64,000 bases of DNA, from assembly GCF_008692605.1 (NCBI RefSeq), contig NZ_LFCT01000008.1, positions 1 through 64,000 of the forward strand, given 5' to 3'. Below, in pieces: positions 40,410 through 50,532 of the stretch. The notes below the pieces were generated by a model that did no database searches, was not told the DNA's origin, and saw only the letters and a program-made list of their open reading frames with translations. The DNA is from Sphingobium estronivorans. GTDB lineage: Bacteria; Pseudomonadota; Alphaproteobacteria; Sphingomonadales; Sphingomonadaceae. The position numbers were made by a program, and so were the translations under genes. Every line of letters starts with the position of its first letter. The stretch's first letter is position 1.

Positions 40410-42587
40410 CTATTTCGGTTCGTCGCGTATCGGCAAGCCGGTGAAATGCGCGGCAAAGGCATAGCTGTCGGCATATTCGGCGATCAGCTTGTCGATGGGC
40501 TTGCCCGATCCATGGCCGGCCTTGCTGTCGATGCGGATGAGGCGCGGTTTCGGCCCCAGATCGGCGGCCTGGAGCGCGGCGGCATATTTGAAGCTGTGCG
40601 CCGGGACAACGCGATCGTCGGTGTCGCCGGTGGTCACGAGGATCGCCGGATAATCCTTGCCGCCCATGATATTATGATAGGGGGAATAGGCATAGAGCAG
40701 GCGGAAATCCTGCGCATTGTCCGGCGATCCATAATCGTCGATCCAGTATCGCCCGGCCGTGAAGCGGTCGAAGCGCAGCATGTCCATCACCCCCACGGCG
40801 GGCAGCGCGGCGGCGAACAGGTCGGGCCGCTGGTTCACCACCGCGCCGACCAGCAGGCCGCCATTGGAGCGCCCCTCAATGGCCAGGCCGTCCTTCGTCG
40901 TATAGCCATTGGCCTTCAGATATTCGGCGGCCGCGATGAAATCGTCGAATACATTCTGCTTGTGGGCGAGGCGGCCCGCATCGTGCCACGCTTTGCCGAA
41001 CTCGCCGCCGCCGCGCAGATTGGCGATGGCATAGGCGCCGCCCTGCTCCAGCCAGGCCATGCGCGTCGCCGAATAGCCCGGCGTCAGCGCGATGTTGAAG
41101 CCGCCATAGCCGTAGAGGATCGTCGGCGCGGGGGTTTTCGACAGGGCCAGCGCTTTCTTGCGGATCACCGTCATCGGGATCATCGTGCCGTCCTTCGACG
41201 GGTAGCTGATCTGCTCTATGCCATAGTCGTCCGGGTTGAACGGCAGGTCGGGCCGCGCGAACAGTTCATAACGCAGCGTCGCCGTGTCGAAGCGGTAGAT
41301 GCTGGACGGCGTGGTGAAGCCGGAAAAGCTGAAGAAGGTTTCCGGGTCACCATCCCGCCCGCCAAAGCCCGCGGCCGTGCCCATGCCGGGCAACGGGACG
41401 TCCGCGATCTTGCGCCCGTCCAACCCGATCAACTCGGCCACCGTCTCAGCATCGGAGAGATAGGCAAGGATCAGCCTTTCCCCCACCAGCGACCCGCCCG
41501 CCAGCGTGTCCATCCGCTCGGCCACGACCTGTTGGCTGCTGCGGCTGGGACGGCGGGCGTCGATCGACACGACGCGCAGATGCGGGGCATATTGGTCGGT
41601 GATGAAGTACAGCGTCGGTCCCCGGCTGCCGATCAGCCGCCAGTCATTGGTGATGCCCTTGACCAGCGACCGCACCTTCACCTTGCCGCCGGTCAGTTCC
41701 GCGACATGCAGTTCCCGGCGCGGATCGGTGCCCTGGAAGCTGCTGATGACCAGCCAGCGGCCGTCCTGCGTGACCTGGCCTGTGTGGCTGAGTTTCGGCT
41801 GATCGGGCGTGGCGTAGATCCGCTGGTCCTGCGCCTGCGACGTGCCAAGCCGGTGGTAAAAAAGCTGTTGCGCCACAGCCGAAGACTGGAAGGTCGCCCG
41901 ATCCTGCGGCGCGGCGAAGCGGGAATAGAAGAAACCCTGACCCCGCCCGTCCCAGGCCAGCTGCGAGAATTTCACCCATTGCACGACATCGTCGAGCGGC
42001 TTGGCGGTGGCGACGTCCAATATCTTCAGCGTGCGCCAGTCGCTTCCGGCCTCCTGCACGGCATAGAGCAGATAGCGACCGTCGGGGGAGGGCGCCCATT
42101 CCGCCAGCGCGTCCGATCCGTCTTTGGCCCAGTCATTGGGGTCGATGAGCAGGCGTTGCGGGCCGGTCAGCCCCTCGCGCATATAGAGCGGGGTCTGATT
42201 CTGAAGGCCCTTGTTATAGCCGTAGAAATAGCGGCCGCCTGCCTTGCGCGGGAGGGTGTAGCGACCATGGGCGAACAGCGCCTGCATCCGCGTCTTGAGG
42301 ATGTCGCGGCCCGGCAGGCCGTCGATATAGCGGCGGGTCAGGGCGTTCTCCCGGTCCACCCAGTCGCGCACGGCAGGATCGCTGCGCAGGTCGTTTTCGA
42401 GCCAGCGATAGGGGTCGGTCACTTTGACGCCGAAATGGTCCTCGACCAGATCGAGCCGTCTGGCGGCGGGATAGTGCAGGGTGGTCGTCCTGACACCAGC
42501 CGCGAGGGCGGCGGCATCCGGCGCCGCGCGTACGGGGAGGGGGGCCAGCAGCAGCGACGCCAAAGCCAGGCAGCGAAGCCTGCGCAT
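40410..42587 (-). CDS. Prolyl oligopeptidase family serine peptidase (S9)
   Basis: The 725-residue protein has a signal peptide (to VRAAP), a seven-bladed beta-propeller (about 90-440) and a C-terminal alpha/beta hydrolase domain. The nucleophile serine is in EGRSNGGLLVG, the aspartate in TTGDTDDRVVPAHSFK and the histidine in KAGHGSGKP. GGGEFGKAWHDAG is the S9A oxyanion region. It probably hydrolyses proline-containing short peptides in the periplasm. Confidence 0.93.
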   Translation of the reverse strand: MRRLRCLALASLLLAPLPVRAAPDAAALAAGVRTTTLHYPAARRLDLVEDHFGVKVTDPYRWLENDLRSDPAVRDWVDRENALTRRYIDGLPGRDILKTRMQALFAHGRYTLPRKAGGRYFYGYNKGLQNQTPLYMREGLTGPQRLLIDPNDWAKDGSDALAEWAPSPDGRYLLYAVQEAGSDWRTLKILDVATAKPLDDVVQWVKFSQLAWDGRGQGFFYSRFAAPQDRATFQSSAVAQQLFYHRLGTSQAQDQRIYATPDQPKLSHTGQVTQDGRWLVISSFQGTDPRRELHVAELTGGKVKVRSLVKGITNDWRLIGSRGPTLYFITDQYAPHLRVVSIDARRPSRSSQQVVAERMDTLAGGSLVGERLILAYLSDAETVAELIGLDGRKIADVPLPGMGTAAGFGGRDGDPETFFSFSGFTTPSSIYRFDTATLRYELFARPDLPFNPDDYGIEQISYPSKDGTMIPMTVIRKKALALSKTPAPTILYGYGGFNIALTPGYSATRMAWLEQGGAYAIANLRGGGEFGKAWHDAGRLAHKQNVFDDFIAAAEYLKANGYTTKDGLAIEGRSNGGLLVGAVVNQRPDLFAAALPAVGVMDMLRFDRFTAGRYWIDDYGSPDNAQDFRLLYAYSPYHNIMGGKDYPAILVTTGDTDDRVVPAHSFKYAAALQAADLGPKPRLIRIDSKAGHGSGKPIDKLIAEYADSYAFAAHFTGLPIRDEPK

Positions 42588-42610
42588 TCCGCTTTTCCCC
42601 CATCACCGTG

Positions 42611-42654
42611 AAAACAAACAAAACAGGCCGTGGCTCTTATCAAGCCACGGCCTG
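42611..42654 (-). terminator. Rho-independent terminator of the rpsM-rplQ operon
   Basis: caggccgtggct (42624-42635) and agccacggcctg (42643-42654) form a perfect 12-bp stem with a 7-nt loop. On the minus strand it is followed by a U-rich tail, ttttgtttgtttt (42611-42623). It lies 45 bp after rplQ. Confidence 0.9.
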
Positions 42655-42698
42655 TCCTGAAATCAAATTACCACTTTCGCAAAAGCGGTATCAGCGGA

Positions 42699-43124
42699 TC
42701 ATGCCGCTTCCAGCTCGTCGGCATCGGCGCCCTGAACCGGACCGGAATCCTGACCCTTGGCATCGACGTCGCGATCGACCAGTTCGATGATCGCGATCGG
42801 CGCCGCGTCCGAAGCGCGGATGCCGGCCTTGATCACGCGGGTGTAGCCGCCGTTGCGATCCTTGTAACGCTCGGCCAGGACTTCGAACAGCTTGGTCAGC
42901 TGCGTGTCGTCCTGCAGACGGGCATTGGCCAGGCGACGGTTCGACAGGCCACCCTTCTTGGCGAGGGTGATCAGCTTTTCGACGTAGGGACGCAGTTCCT
43001 TCGCCTTGGGCGTGGTCGTCAGGATCTGCTCATGCTTGATGAGCGAAGCCGCGAGGTTGCGGAGCAGCGAGTTACGATGCCCGGCGCTGCGCTGCAGCTT
43101 ACGATGACCAACCTTGTGACGCAT
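42699..43124 (-). CDS. rplQ: 50S ribosomal protein L17
   Basis: The 141-residue L17 begins [25 protein letters not shown], the invariant L17 start, and keeps the LITLAKKG...NARLQDD core. The C-terminal 25 residues are an acidic extension. Last gene of the alpha operon, 120 bp after rpoA. Confidence 0.98.
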   Translation of the reverse strand: MRHKVGHRKLQRSAGHRNSLLRNLAASLIKHEQILTTTPKAKELRPYVEKLITLAKKGGLSNRRLANARLQDDTQLTKLFEVLAERYKDRNGGYTRVIKAGIRASDAAPIAIIELVDRDVDAKGQDSGPVQGADADELEAA

Positions 43125-43244
43125 GTGTCTTTCCTTCGTTCGTTAAGGGCCCGTTTCAGGTAGCCCAGACCAGGCGGTGTTCAGGGCCACCGCCCATCAG
43201 CCCATAAGAAACCGGGTCGGCGCATCGCCCCGACCCCGATCCTC

Positions 43245-44309
43245 TTAACTAAGCAGCTCCTGTTCGAGCTTCTTGGCCATTTCCTCGATATTTTCCGGCG
43301 GCCAGCCGGGAATGTCCATGCCCAGGCGCAGGCCCATGGACGACAGCACTTCCTTGATTTCGTTCAGCGACTTGCGGCCGAAATTCGGGGTGCGCAGCAT
43401 CTCGGCCTCGGTCTTCTGGACCAGATCGCCGATGTAGATGATGTTGTCGTTCTTGAGGCAGTTGGCGCTGCGGACCGACAGTTCCAGCTCGTCCACCTTC
43501 TTGAGCAGATAGCGGTTGATCTGGTTCGCGTCGCTCTCGCCTTCGCTGGCCGAACCGCCAGCCGCAGCACCGGCAGCCGGAGCGGCGACGGGCAGCGCGT
43601 CCTCGAAGTGGACGAACAGCTGGAGCTGGTCCTGCAGGATGCGGGCAGCATAGGCCACCGCGTCTTCCGGCGTGACGGTGCCGTCGGTTTCGACGGTCAG
43701 CGACAGCTTGTCATAGTCCAGTTCCTGGCCGACGCGGGTGTTGTCCACCTTGTAGGCGACCTGGCGCACGGGCGAGTAGAGCGCATCGATCGGGATCAGG
43801 CCGATCGGGGCGTCCGCCGGACGGTTGGCGACGGCGGGGACATAGCCCTTGCCGATGTCAGCGGTCAGTTCCATGTTCAGGGTCGCGCCCTGATCAAGAT
43901 GGCAGATCACCAGATCGGGGTTCATCACTTCGATGTCGCCGACGGTGGTGATGTCACCCGCGCGCACTTCGCCGGGGCCGGTGGCGGACAACTGGAGACG
44001 GCGGGGACCGTCGCCTTCCATGCGCAGCGCGACCTGCTTGATGTTGAGGACGATGTCCGTCACATCTTCGCGCACGCCGGCGAGCGAGGAAAATTCGTGG
44101 AGGACGTTCTCGATCTTGATCGAGGTGACCGCCGCGCCCTGAAGCGAGGACAGAAGAACCCGGCGCAGCGCATTGCCAAGCGTCAGACCGAAGCCGCGCT
44201 CCAGAGGTTCGGCGACGAAGGTCGCCTTGCGCTTGCCGTCGCCCGCCGCCTTGATCTCAAGGTTGTTGGGCTTCTTCAATTCCTGCCAGTTCTTCATGTT
44301 GACAGTCAT
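43245..44309 (-). CDS. rpoA: RNA polymerase alpha subunit
   Basis: The 354-residue subunit has the N-terminal dimerisation domain with [25 protein letters not shown] (about 38-62) and the C-terminal domain (from about 270) with [16 protein letters not shown] and [24 protein letters not shown], which contacts UP elements and activators. The linker contains a Gly/Ala-rich stretch. Confidence 0.98.
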   Translation of the reverse strand: MTVNMKNWQELKKPNNLEIKAAGDGKRKATFVAEPLERGFGLTLGNALRRVLLSSLQGAAVTSIKIENVLHEFSSLAGVREDVTDIVLNIKQVALRMEGDGPRRLQLSATGPGEVRAGDITTVGDIEVMNPDLVICHLDQGATLNMELTADIGKGYVPAVANRPADAPIGLIPIDALYSPVRQVAYKVDNTRVGQELDYDKLSLTVETDGTVTPEDAVAYAARILQDQLQLFVHFEDALPVAAPAAGAAAGGSASEGESDANQINRYLLKKVDELELSVRSANCLKNDNIIYIGDLVQKTEAEMLRTPNFGRKSLNEIKEVLSSMGLRLGMDIPGWPPENIEEMAKKLEQELLS

Positions 44310-44432
44310 GTATTTCCCCTGGGGATGGGGCCGAAACGCTTAAAATCCTGAACCCAACAGGACGTCCCGACCGATGCAGATGGGTAAGCGGGCGACGCGT
44401 CCGCCGCCCGCCAGTACCGAACGAGCCGGCGA

Positions 44433-44822
44433 TTAGACGCGGCGGCGCTTGGAAGGACGCACACCGTTGTGCGGGATCGGCGTCACGTCGCGGATCGAGG
44501 TGATGTGGAAGCCGACGGCCTGCAGCGCGCGCAGAGCCGATTCACGGCCCGAACCGGGGCCCTTCACTTCGACTTCCAGGGTGCGCACGCCATGTTCGGC
44601 AGCCTTGCGGCCGGCGTCCTCGGCGCAGACCTGCGCGGCATACGGGGTCGACTTGCGGCTGCCCTTGAAGCCCATCATGCCGGCCGAGGACCACGAAATC
44701 GCGTTGCCCTGGGCGTCGGTGATGGTCACCATCGTGTTGTTGAAGCTGGCGTTGACGTGCGCGACGCCGGCCGAGATGTTCTTGCGTTCGCGGCGCTTAA
44801 TGCGCTGAGGTTCGCGTGCCAT
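44433..44822 (-). CDS. rpsK: 30S ribosomal protein S11
   Basis: The 129-residue S11 has the family core [19 protein letters not shown] and the C-terminal signature [18 protein letters not shown]. It assembles late on the 30S platform. It lies between rpsM and rpoA as usual. Confidence 0.98.
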   Translation of the reverse strand: MAREPQRIKRRERKNISAGVAHVNASFNNTMVTITDAQGNAISWSSAGMMGFKGSRKSTPYAAQVCAEDAGRKAAEHGVRTLEVEVKGPGSGRESALRALQAVGFHITSIRDVTPIPHNGVRPSKRRRV

Positions 44823-44897
44823 TTTGCTCTATCCTACTGAAATCGTTTAAAAGCAGAAGTCGCCGGAGGGCCTGCCCGAAGGACTGGCCCTCAACGA

Positions 44898-45266
44898 TTA
44901 CTTCTTCTTGCCTGCAATCGGCTTCGCCTTGCCCTTGCGGGTGCGCGCATTGGTGTGCGTGCGCTGACCGCGGACCGGCAGGCCCTTGCGGTGACGCAGG
45001 CCACGATAGCAGGCCAGATCCATCAGGCGCTTGATGTTCATCGCGGTTTCGCGACGCAGATCGCCTTCGACGGTCAGGTCGGCGTCGATGGCTTCGCGGA
45101 TCTGCAGGACTTCGGCGTCCGACAGGTCCTGAACGCGGCGGCTGTGGTCGATGCCCAGCTTGTCGGCGAGGTCGACGGCGGTCTTGCGACCGATGCCGTG
45201 AATGTAGGTGAGCGCGATGATCACGCGCTTGTTGGTCGGGATGTTGACACCCGCAATACGTGCCAT
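44898..45266 (-). CDS. rpsM: 30S ribosomal protein S13
   Basis: The 122-residue S13 begins [26 protein letters not shown] and ends [24 protein letters not shown]. It contacts 23S rRNA and P-site tRNA. It is first in its transcript here: the promoter and leader lie in 45267-45462 and no adk or secY is upstream. Confidence 0.98.
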   Translation of the reverse strand: MARIAGVNIPTNKRVIIALTYIHGIGRKTAVDLADKLGIDHSRRVQDLSDAEVLQIREAIDADLTVEGDLRRETAMNIKRLMDLACYRGLRHRKGLPVRGQRTHTNARTRKGKAKPIAGKKK

Positions 45267-45377
45267 GGTATTCTGTACTCCTGCTCCACGGGGCGGTTGG
45301 CGCCACCCCATCTCAAAGCGTCCGGGCCGAAATTCCTGCATAAGGATTTGCGGCCGATTCGATAGGCCCCAAGACGC

Positions 45378-45405
45378 AAAAAAGACGGCCAGTGCTGTTG
45401 CACCG
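45378..45405 (-). promoter_or_regulatory. Possible attenuator hairpin in the rpsM leader
   Basis: In minus-strand sense CGGUGC-AACA-GCACUG (45405-45390, one G-U pair) is followed within 10 nt by a UUUUUU run (45383-45378). It lies downstream of the predicted rpsM promoter and 110 bp before the start codon, so it would end transcription inside the leader. It may be an attenuator or a weak relic. Confidence 0.4.
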
Positions 45406-45433
45406 CCGCTCGCCAGCGAATTGGGAAGGGCTG

Positions 45434-45462
45434 CCCTTAGCGATTCGGCCCTGGACTGTCAA
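45434..45462 (-). promoter_or_regulatory. Predicted sigma-70 promoter of the rpsM operon
   Basis: The minus strand has a perfect -35 TTGACA (45457-45462), a 17-bp spacer and -10 TAAGGG (45434-45439). The -10 is a poor match in its last bases. It is the best candidate for the ribosomal protein transcript. The rest of the 45267-45587 gap is leader and the upstream region of the divergent lipoprotein gene. Confidence 0.55.
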
Positions 45463-45587
45463 TGACGGGTGGGCGCAAAAGCGGTGAAATCCGGCGCTTC
45501 CTCGGGCTCGCCGCTTGATCGGAGTGGATGCCTCGTTCCGCCCTTTTCGGGTTGATGCCATCCCGTTCCCTGAGGCATGGAGGCGGG

Positions 45588-46133
45588 ATGCGCTTCACTT
45601 TGCCTTCCGCCGCGCTGGCGACATCCTTCTTCCTGCTGGCTTCCTGCGTCGGCGCGCCTCAGCCGCCCACGGCTGGCCGGGCGCCGGCTCCGGTCCCGGC
45701 ATCGAGGTCGGCGCCGCCGCCCGCGCCACCGCCGCCCGCTCCGGTCGAATGGCAGGACCGTGATACGACGTCCGGCGACTGGCGTTATCAGGTCGATGGC
45801 GCCGGATCGGTCGCGCTGTTCGGCGTCGATGCGCAAAGCAGCCTGTTCCTCATCCGCTGCGATAAGGCAGCGCGCCGCATCAGCCTGCTGCGCCCCGGCC
45901 CGGCGGGTACGGCGATGACGGTGCGGACCAGCTATGGCGCGGTGAGTTGGCCTGCGGCGGCGGCTGTGGGGACCGTCCCTGCGACGCAGGCGATCCGCGC
46001 GGCCAACGACGCGGCGCTCGACCGGATCGTCTATAGCCGGGGCCGTTTTGCGGTCGAAGTTCAGGGATTGCCCACACTGATCCTGCCAGCCTGGGCGGAG
46101 ATAGGCCGCGTCGTCGAGGACTGCCGCGCCTAA
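45588..46133 (+). CDS. Predicted lipoprotein
   Basis: The 181-residue product starts at ATG 45588 behind ggaggcggg. The signal ends in a lipobox LASC (acylated Cys at residue 20), followed by a Pro/Ala-rich linker of about 35 residues and a folded domain with WQDRDTTSGDWRYQVDGAGSVALFGVDAQ, SLFLIRCDKAARRISLLRPG and a final DCRA. The last two cysteines could pair. The fold is unassigned. It diverges from the rpsM operon. Confidence 0.75.
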   Translation: MRFTLPSAALATSFFLLASCVGAPQPPTAGRAPAPVPASRSAPPPAPPPPAPVEWQDRDTTSGDWRYQVDGAGSVALFGVDAQSSLFLIRCDKAARRISLLRPGPAGTAMTVRTSYGAVSWPAAAAVGTVPATQAIRAANDAALDRIVYSRGRFAVEVQGLPTLILPAWAEIGRVVEDCRA

Positions 46134-46332
46134 GTTGCTGATTTCGGGAGGTTTCGGCAAATTTCGAAGCAAGTCGCCTGCGAAACGCGGACGTAGAAGT
46201 ATGATTCGAAAAAAGAATTTTACAAGCCTTGAACATGCGGCCCGTCTGATTCACATATCATCTCATAGACGGCGAAGGACCATTATCCGGGAACGGCTAT
46301 AGGGGCTTCAACTAGCGAAAGGAGGTGATCCG

Positions 46333-46389
46333 ATGTCTCATGGTTCAGCAATGGGGTCGGTCAAGTCCATTCGGGGAACGCGCCGCTGA
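46333..46389 (+). CDS. 18-residue micropeptide ORF behind a perfect extended Shine-Dalgarno
   Basis: ATG at 46333 opens an ORF encoding MSHGSAMGSVKSIRGTRR, small and basic (one Lys, three Arg). Immediately upstream is AAAGGAGGTGATCC (46318-46331), complementary over 14 nt to the bacterial 16S rRNA 3' end. A hairpin and short T-run follow 1 bp after the stop. The arrangement looks like a compact self-contained gene or a regulatory RNA; I know no named family. Confidence 0.55.
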   Translation: MSHGSAMGSVKSIRGTRR

Positions 46390-46390
46390 G

Positions 46391-46412
46391 CGACGCCTTT
46401 AGCGTCGGTTTT
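46391..46412 (+). terminator. Short terminator after the micropeptide ORF
   Basis: cgacgc (46391-46396) pairs with gcgtcg (46402-46407) across a 5-nt loop, followed by ggtttt. The stem is only 6 bp but GC-rich and positioned exactly after the stop codon. Confidence 0.5.
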
Positions 46413-46527
46413 GCAGAAATCCGGTGATTGTCGACTGCGGTTCCGCAGGCGGAGTTCCGCGTCTGGAAAATAGCGCGATCAACGTTTCCCTTGGGCGGCA
46501 CTTCCGGCCGCTGACCATGTCAATGAT

Positions 46528-46621
46528 GGGCCGTCCGGGTTTATCTGCCCGGCGGCCCCTCTCATTTGGGGGTGCCGAGATTTCGGTCAGGCGGGCCTGC
46601 GTATGCGCTCGCAGGCCCGCC
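46528..46621. terminator. Two strong hairpins downstream of the CoA-transferase gene
   Basis: First hairpin: gggccg-t-ccggg (46528-46539) with cccgg-cggccc (46548-46558), 11 paired bases and one bulge. Second: ggcgggcctgc (46590-46600) with gcaggcccgcc (46611-46621), 11 bp and a 10-nt loop. They probably end the minus-strand transcript from 46695, although neither has a clear U-tract. The 46134-46694 gap holds these, the micropeptide ORF and no other gene I can support. Confidence 0.5.
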
Positions 46622-46694
46622 GGGCACGATGGGGATGAGGGATCGTCCGGTTCATGGGGGATGCAGGCCGAAAGAACCGGACAGGACTCTGCCT

Positions 46695-48239
<1,545 letters not shown>

Positions 48240-48335
48240 CTATCCGGCACGGCCGGGCGATAGGGTCGCTTCTGGCTTTTCGCGCCGTCAGACAATAAGG
48301 ATTCGTCGCACAATATCTGTGCGGGAATCGTTCAA

Positions 48336-49217
48336 ATGACGGATCTGTTGATCGCCATGCGGACATTTATGCGGCTGTGCGAGAAACCCAATTTCTCCCG
48401 TGTGGCGGAAGAAATGCACGCCAGTCATACCACGATTGCGCGCCGTCTGGACCAGGTGGAGGCCCATTTCGGCGCAACCCTGTTTCACCGCACCACGCGA
48501 CGGCTGATCGCCACGGCGGAGGCGGAACGCCTGCTGGCCCATGCCCGGGCCATGCTGGATGCGCTTGATGTGGCAGAGCAGGATTTCGGTCCGGTCCGCA
48601 ATGAGCCGCGCGGGCTTGTCCGGATCGGCCTCACCACCGCGCTGGGCCTTCATTATGTCGCGCGCCTGGGCGATTTGACCCGCCGCTATCCCGCGCTTCA
48701 GCTCGATTGCGCCATGACCGACTGGCAACGCGACGTCGTGGAGGAGCGGCTTGATCTGGCCCTGCGCGTCGGTCCGGTCAGCGACGACAGTCTGGTGGTC
48801 CATCCGCTCGGCAGCCTGCCGCGTCTGTTGGTGGCGGCCCCCGATTATCTTGCGGGACATGGCCTACCCGCTTCCGCCGAACATCTCTCCCGCCATGAAT
48901 GCATCGCCTATGCCTATGGCGACGTGCCGGCCCGCTGGACCATAGATGGACGGGAGAGGGTGGTCAGCGGCACGTTCCGCAGCGACGGCAGCGAAGCGGT
49001 TCATCGCGCGGCCGTCAGCGGTCTGGGCATCGCCCTGCTCCCGGCGATTCGGGTGCAGGGCGATATCGAGACGGGGCGGCTGGTGCCGGTCCTGCCGGAC
49101 AGCGTCATTGCCGCGCTCGACATATGGGCGGTCCATCCCTCGCACAAACGCCTGCCGCCGCGGGCGCGCGTGGTGCTGGATTTCCTGAAGGCCAATTTCC
49201 CCGGAGAGGCATTGTAG
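48336..49217 (+). CDS. LysR-family transcriptional regulator
   Basis: The 293-residue protein has an N-terminal winged HTH (LLIAMRTFMRLCEKPNFSRVAEEMHASHTTIARRLDQVEAHFGATLFHRTTRRL, 4-57) and a LysR substrate-binding domain from about 90. It belongs to the group with a short C-terminal tail ending DFLKANFP. Divergent orientation to the CoA transferase suggests it senses an acyl or carboxylate signal and controls that gene and itself. Confidence 0.92.
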   Translation: MTDLLIAMRTFMRLCEKPNFSRVAEEMHASHTTIARRLDQVEAHFGATLFHRTTRRLIATAEAERLLAHARAMLDALDVAEQDFGPVRNEPRGLVRIGLTTALGLHYVARLGDLTRRYPALQLDCAMTDWQRDVVEERLDLALRVGPVSDDSLVVHPLGSLPRLLVAAPDYLAGHGLPASAEHLSRHECIAYAYGDVPARWTIDGRERVVSGTFRSDGSEAVHRAAVSGLGIALLPAIRVQGDIETGRLVPVLPDSVIAALDIWAVHPSHKRLPPRARVVLDFLKANFPGEAL

Positions 49218-49234
49218 CAACGCTGCCGGAACGG

Positions 49235-49507
49235 CTACCGCTCCACGCCCCTCGCCTTCCCCCAGGCCCTGGCCGCGGTATAACCCAGATAGCCGGTGCC
49301 GAAGAGCGCGTAGAGCGGTTCCGGCAAGGCGCTGAAATAGGCCTGCATGGTGCGGATGATCGCCGCCGCCACGTCCGGTCGCACCCCGCCGACCAGCCCC
49401 AAAGGCACCGACCAGAGCAGCAATCCGTACATCACATAAAGAAAGGCCGGCCGCGCCCGCAGCGTCCACCGGTCCCCTCCGATTCGCCTGTGCCGCGCTG
49501 ATGTCAT
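49235..49507 (-). CDS. GTA-type three-TM holin family protein (PF11351-like)
   Basis: The 90-residue membrane protein contains RARPAFLYVMYGLLLWSVPLGLV, then a second hydrophobic stretch ending YLGYTAARAWGKARG. The RPxFLYVMY and FGTGYLGYTxAR patterns fit the GTA_holin_3TM family. It follows a GH108 endolysin by 12 bp on the same strand, forming a two-gene lysis module. No other phage gene is next to them, as expected for gene transfer agent lysis genes kept away from the structural cluster. Confidence 0.75.
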   Translation of the reverse strand: MTSARHRRIGGDRWTLRARPAFLYVMYGLLLWSVPLGLVGGVRPDVAAAIIRTMQAYFSALPEPLYALFGTGYLGYTAARAWGKARGVER

Positions 49508-49519
49508 GCGCCTGCCCTC

Positions 49520-50059
49520 CTAACCGATCCGGTTTGCGAGCCAGCCATAGAGAAAGGCCTCATTGGCCGGCCGGCTTTCCGCCAGAGCCAGATAGCGCTC
49601 CCCCTGCAAGGCTTCGACCGCCTTGAGCAGCACCTTTTCGCCCGCCTTGCCGCGCAGCTTCAAAAAAGCGCCCAGCGCCGCGAGGGTTCTTGCCCCTAAG
49701 GCCTGATCGACCTTCAGGTCGGGATAATCCTGTTCATTGCGATTGAGCGCATTGAGTGCGCGCTGAAGAAAGCCGCTGGCCGTCGCCGGCCCCATATTGA
49801 CTGCCGTATCGAACAGTTCCTCGGCGATTGCGGGAGCCAGTTCCGCGACAAAGGCATAGCCCGGCTTTTCCCAATATAGCCGCCGATAAATCGCCTCCGC
49901 CACGCTGCGGGGCAGGGCGCGCATGTCGCCCCTATAGCCATTGGCCTGCGCCACGGCCTGCGTGATCCCGAAATGGGTTGGCCCGCCGCGATCCGCCCGA
50001 TGATTGCTATAGCCACCCTCGCGCGCGATGACCTCATCGATCAACGTCGAAATATCCAT
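49520..50059 (-). CDS. GH108 N-acetylmuramidase (endolysin)
   Basis: The 179-residue protein has the GH108 catalytic signature near the start, EVIAREGGYSNHRADRGGPTHFGIT, with the EGGY glutamate at about residue 13. A PG_binding_3-type C-terminal part follows (NEQDYPDLKVDQALGARTLAAL). It lacks a signal peptide, consistent with holin-dependent release. ATG at 50059 has agaaggg upstream. It cleaves peptidoglycan glycan strands, probably to release GTA or phage particles. Confidence 0.85.
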   Translation of the reverse strand: MDISTLIDEVIAREGGYSNHRADRGGPTHFGITQAVAQANGYRGDMRALPRSVAEAIYRRLYWEKPGYAFVAELAPAIAEELFDTAVNMGPATASGFLQRALNALNRNEQDYPDLKVDQALGARTLAALGAFLKLRGKAGEKVLLKAVEALQGERYLALAESRPANEAFLYGWLANRIG

Positions 50060-50197
50060 GATACCGCCCTTCTCTGTGGAAAGACGGTCCATTTATCCCA
50101 TTTGGTTCATTGTAGGACAGCGGAAAAGCGCGGTCAAACGCGAGCGAAACTTGGGGAATAAGGAGGGGAGGAAGGCTTCGCGGAGCCTTCGATAATT

Positions 50198-50274
50198 TGG
50201 TCGGGACGAGAGGATTCGAACCTCCGACCCCCACACCCCCAGTGTGATGCGCTACCAGGCTGCGCTACGTCCCG
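50198..50274 (-). tRNA. tRNA-Pro (anticodon GGG)
   Basis: Acceptor cgggacg pairs with cgtcccg, the anticodon loop reads CTGGGGG, the T-arm is GGTTCGAATCC and CCA is encoded (50198-50200). Confidence 0.95.
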
Positions 50275-50411
50275 ACCGGAGCGGCGCAATTAGAAGCAGT
50301 TTGGGGAATATGCAAGCGCTTCCATGCAGGCTTTTTGCGCTTTTGTCGGCAAATCCTAATCCGGTTGCCTCACCCGGCCCATCTGTGTTAGCCGCGCGCC
50401 CTTGATTTGCA

Positions 50412-50505
50412 GCGCTTTGCGGCTGCGAATGGCAAAAGGATTTTGCAGGCGCTTGCGTCTGCGAATGACAAAAGCATTTTGCAGGCGCTTTGCGGCTGCG
50501 ACTGG
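50412..50505. repeat. 2.5-copy tandem repeat in the yajC leader
   Basis: Units of 37 nt (50412-50448) and 36 nt (50449-50484) plus a 21-nt partial copy (50485-50505) share gcgctt-tgcg-ctgcgaatg. The two full copies end in a small hairpin, caaaa-gga-ttttg and caaaa-gca-ttttg. The array sits 28-121 bp before the yajC start codon. Confidence 0.75.
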
Positions 50506-50532
50506 ACAGATAATAAGGCGAAAGTTCCAAGC

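Noticed and set aside
39960..42611. An 883-codon open frame antisense to the prolyl oligopeptidase gene
   Set aside because: No recognisable motif, and the minus strand carries a full S9 peptidase.
50412..50505. CRISPR-like repeat array
   Set aside because: Repeats are contiguous with no unique spacers and only 2.5 copies; it is a simple tandem repeat.
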